Shown here piece after piece: positions 62,715 to 64,000 of a stretch of 64,000 bases of DNA. Each line of letters begins with the position of its first letter. Within the stretch, counting starts at the first letter, position 1. Origin of the DNA: UBA1563 sp037440065 (lineage in GTDB: Bacteria > Bacteroidota > Ignavibacteria > Ignavibacteriales > Ignavibacteriaceae); the NCBI GenBank assembly GCA_037440065.1, contig JBBIUV010000018.1:124001-188000 (forward strand), read 5' to 3'. The position numbers were made by a program, and so were the translations under genes. The notes below the pieces were generated by a model. That model worked only from the letters and a program-made list of their open reading frames with translations, had not been told where the DNA came from and did not search any database.

Positions 62715-64000
62715 ATGAAAAACTTAACAACTCTTTCTCTCATTCTTTTTACATCGATGGCGATTTTCTCGGCGTTTTATTCAGATCATTCTGCCAAAGA
62801 GCCGAAATCAAAATCATCGATCGATAAAAAAGTTGATGACCTATTATCTCAAATGACACTCGAAGAAAAAATCGGACAGATGACTCAAGTAGATATCGAT
62901 GCTTTGAAAGGGCATTACGAAGATATCGAAAAATATTCTTTGGGTTCAATTCTCTGTGGTGGAAATTCGGAGATCGATGACATTTCTGCAAAAGGCTGGG
63001 CTGATTATTATGACATGCTTCAAAACCATGCGTTAAAATCGAGACTCCACATTCCTATGATTTATGGAGTTGATGCTGTTCATGGGCACAACAACGTTAC
63101 TAACGCCGTGGTTTTTCCGCATAACGTTGGATTAGGCGCAACCCGAAACCCAAAACTTGTAGAAAAAGCTGCACGTGTTACTGCTGAAGAAATTGCCGCA
63201 ACCGGTATGGATTGGGCCTTTGCTCCATGTATTGCAGTTGCAAGAAATGAACATTGGGGAAGAACCTACGAAAGTTTTGGTGAAGATCCGGAATTAGCAA
63301 AATCATTGGGCGCTGCCAGCGTTAAGGGATTACAAGGAAAAAAACTTTCAGACAAAACTTCAGTACTTGCCTGCGCAAAACATTTTCTTGGTGATGGTGG
63401 AACAACTAACGGAAAAGATCAGGGGAATACAGAAGTTGATGAACAAACTTTGAGAAAAATACACATGCCTGGATATATTGCCGCTATCAAAGCCGGTGCT
63501 AAAACCATTATGGTTTCTTACAATTCCTGGAACGGCGTAAAGATGCACGGAAATAAATATCTCTTAACCGATGTATTGAAAAACGAACTAAAGTTTAAAG
63601 GATTTTTAGTCTCAGATTGGGCTGCAATAGATCAACTTGAAAAAGATTACAAAAGCAGTATCGAGAAATCGTTTAATGCCGGACTCGATATGGTGATGAT
63701 TCCAAACGCTCCGGGCCAGGCAAACAATTATGTTGATTTCATCACCCTGTTAAAAGAATTGGTGAACGAAAACAAAGTCCCGATGAGTCGCATTGACGAT
63801 GCAGTAAAAAGAATCCTTCGCGTAAAATTTGAAATGAACATTTTCGAGAATCCCCTTACTGATAGATCTTTAATGGCAACTTTTGGATCGAGTGAACACA
63901 GACAAGTTGCCCGCGAATGTGTACGTCAATCTTTAGTTCTTCTGAAAAACGAAAACAAAACTTTACCCATTTCTAAAAATGTAAAGCACATTGTTCTTGC
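62715..64000 (+). CDS. GH3 beta-glucosidase, 3' end missing
   Basis: The frame starts at ATG 62715 after a GGAG ribosome site and is open to the window end, showing 428 codons. A signal peptide (~1-20) is followed by the GH3 N-terminal barrel (~40-390): DDLLSQMTLEEKIGQMTQ, FAPCIAVARNEHWGRTYESF, CAKHFLGDG, and the nucleophile Asp301 in GFLVSDWAAID. The second, C-terminal GH3 domain begins near SLVLLKNENKTLPI (~410) and runs off the window. GH3 enzymes release glucose from the non-reducing ends of beta-glucans or cellobiose. An exported enzyme would feed the symporter and ROK kinase upstream. Confidence 0.94.
   Translation, partial: MKNLTTLSLILFTSMAIFSAFYSDHSAKEPKSKSSIDKKVDDLLSQMTLEEKIGQMTQVDIDALKGHYEDIEKYSLGSILCGGNSEIDDISAKGWADYYDMLQNHALKSRLHIPMIYGVDAVHGHNNVTNAVVFPHNVGLGATRNPKLVEKAARVTAEEIAATGMDWAFAPCIAVARNEHWGRTYESFGEDPELAKSLGAASVKGLQGKKLSDKTSVLACAKHFLGDGGTTNGKDQGNTEVDEQTLRKIHMPGYIAAIKAGAKTIMVSYNSWNGVKMHGNKYLLTDVLKNELKFKGFLVSDWAAIDQLEKDYKSSIEKSFNAGLDMVMIPNAPGQANNYVDFITLLKELVNENKVPMSRIDDAVKRILRVKFEMNIFENPLTDRSLMATFGSSEHRQVARECVRQSLVLLKNENKTLPISKNVKHIVL

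Noticed and set aside
1..64000. CRISPR arrays, transposases, phage genes, tRNA or rRNA
   Set aside because: None was found on reading; the only tandem repeats are the short heptamer runs.

Overview
The window is chromosomal DNA from a low-GC, Gram-negative bacterium of the Bacteroidetes/Chlorobi group, most likely an Ignavibacteria-type organism. Four things support this. At least nine proteins end in a type IX secretion (T9SS) C-terminal sorting domain of the NYPNPFNPST kind. LpxC and FabZ are fused in one chain. Several genes carry a Bacteroidetes-style TAnnTTTG -7 box. Lipid A and heptose genes show an LPS outer membrane. I see no rRNA, tRNA, CRISPR array, transposase or phage gene. No stretch longer than 300 bases lacks a gene.

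Layout. 1-1557 is the end of a secreted multi-domain T9SS protein. 1643-6346 is a plus-strand cluster of two lipoproteins, a beta-barrel/transglutaminase-like protein and a FecR-like protein. 6406-10917 is a tandem pair of T9SS paralogues on the minus strand. 11185-15309 is a secreted GH13 alpha-amylase. 15384-18464 holds a small T9SS protein and uvrB (minus). 18545-20773 holds a DUF423 membrane protein and a secreted epimerase-like (alpha/alpha)6 protein. 20846-22042 is a DMT-like permease (minus). 22312-26340 holds valS, a SIMPL-domain protein and a small exported protein. 26387-28546 is transketolase followed by a 51-residue Cys-rich protein (minus). 28645-29520 is an ABC membrane domain without an ATPase. 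29512-36651 is a minus-strand block with a small soluble protein, a membrane protein, a double-CDGSH protein, a lipoprotein, fumC, a DUF3160 T9SS protein and a lipoprotein with a GH43/GH130-like propeller.

36841-40861 is a tight operon of lpxC-fabZ, lpxA, a LipM-like acyltransferase and an exported propeller protein. 40883-44717 is a second tandem pair of T9SS paralogues with FNGW modules (minus). 44939-56203 is a near-continuous envelope operon: heptose kinase, heptose adenylyltransferase, TamB-like protein, RNase R, and a large zincin/TolB-like propeller/outer-membrane barrel protein. 56268-58913 holds a FISUMP lipoprotein and a TlpA-like thioredoxin-fold protein. An FmdB-type zinc ribbon (minus) and a membrane-anchored lipoprotein follow. 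60214-64000 is a sugar locus: FucP-type symporter, ROK kinase and a GH3 beta-glucosidase cut by the window end.

The genes fit a heterotrophic polysaccharide degrader. Amylase, GH3, the epimerase-like protein and other T9SS cargo act outside or in the periplasm, the permease and ROK kinase take up and phosphorylate sugars, and the lpx/heptose/TamB genes build the outer membrane. The most unusual signal is not a gene. Families of 7-base tandem repeats occur directly after stop codons and beside terminators (GAAnnnn). Other 7-base repeats (CAGnnnn on the coding strand) occur inside the T9SS sorting-domain coding sequence of several genes.
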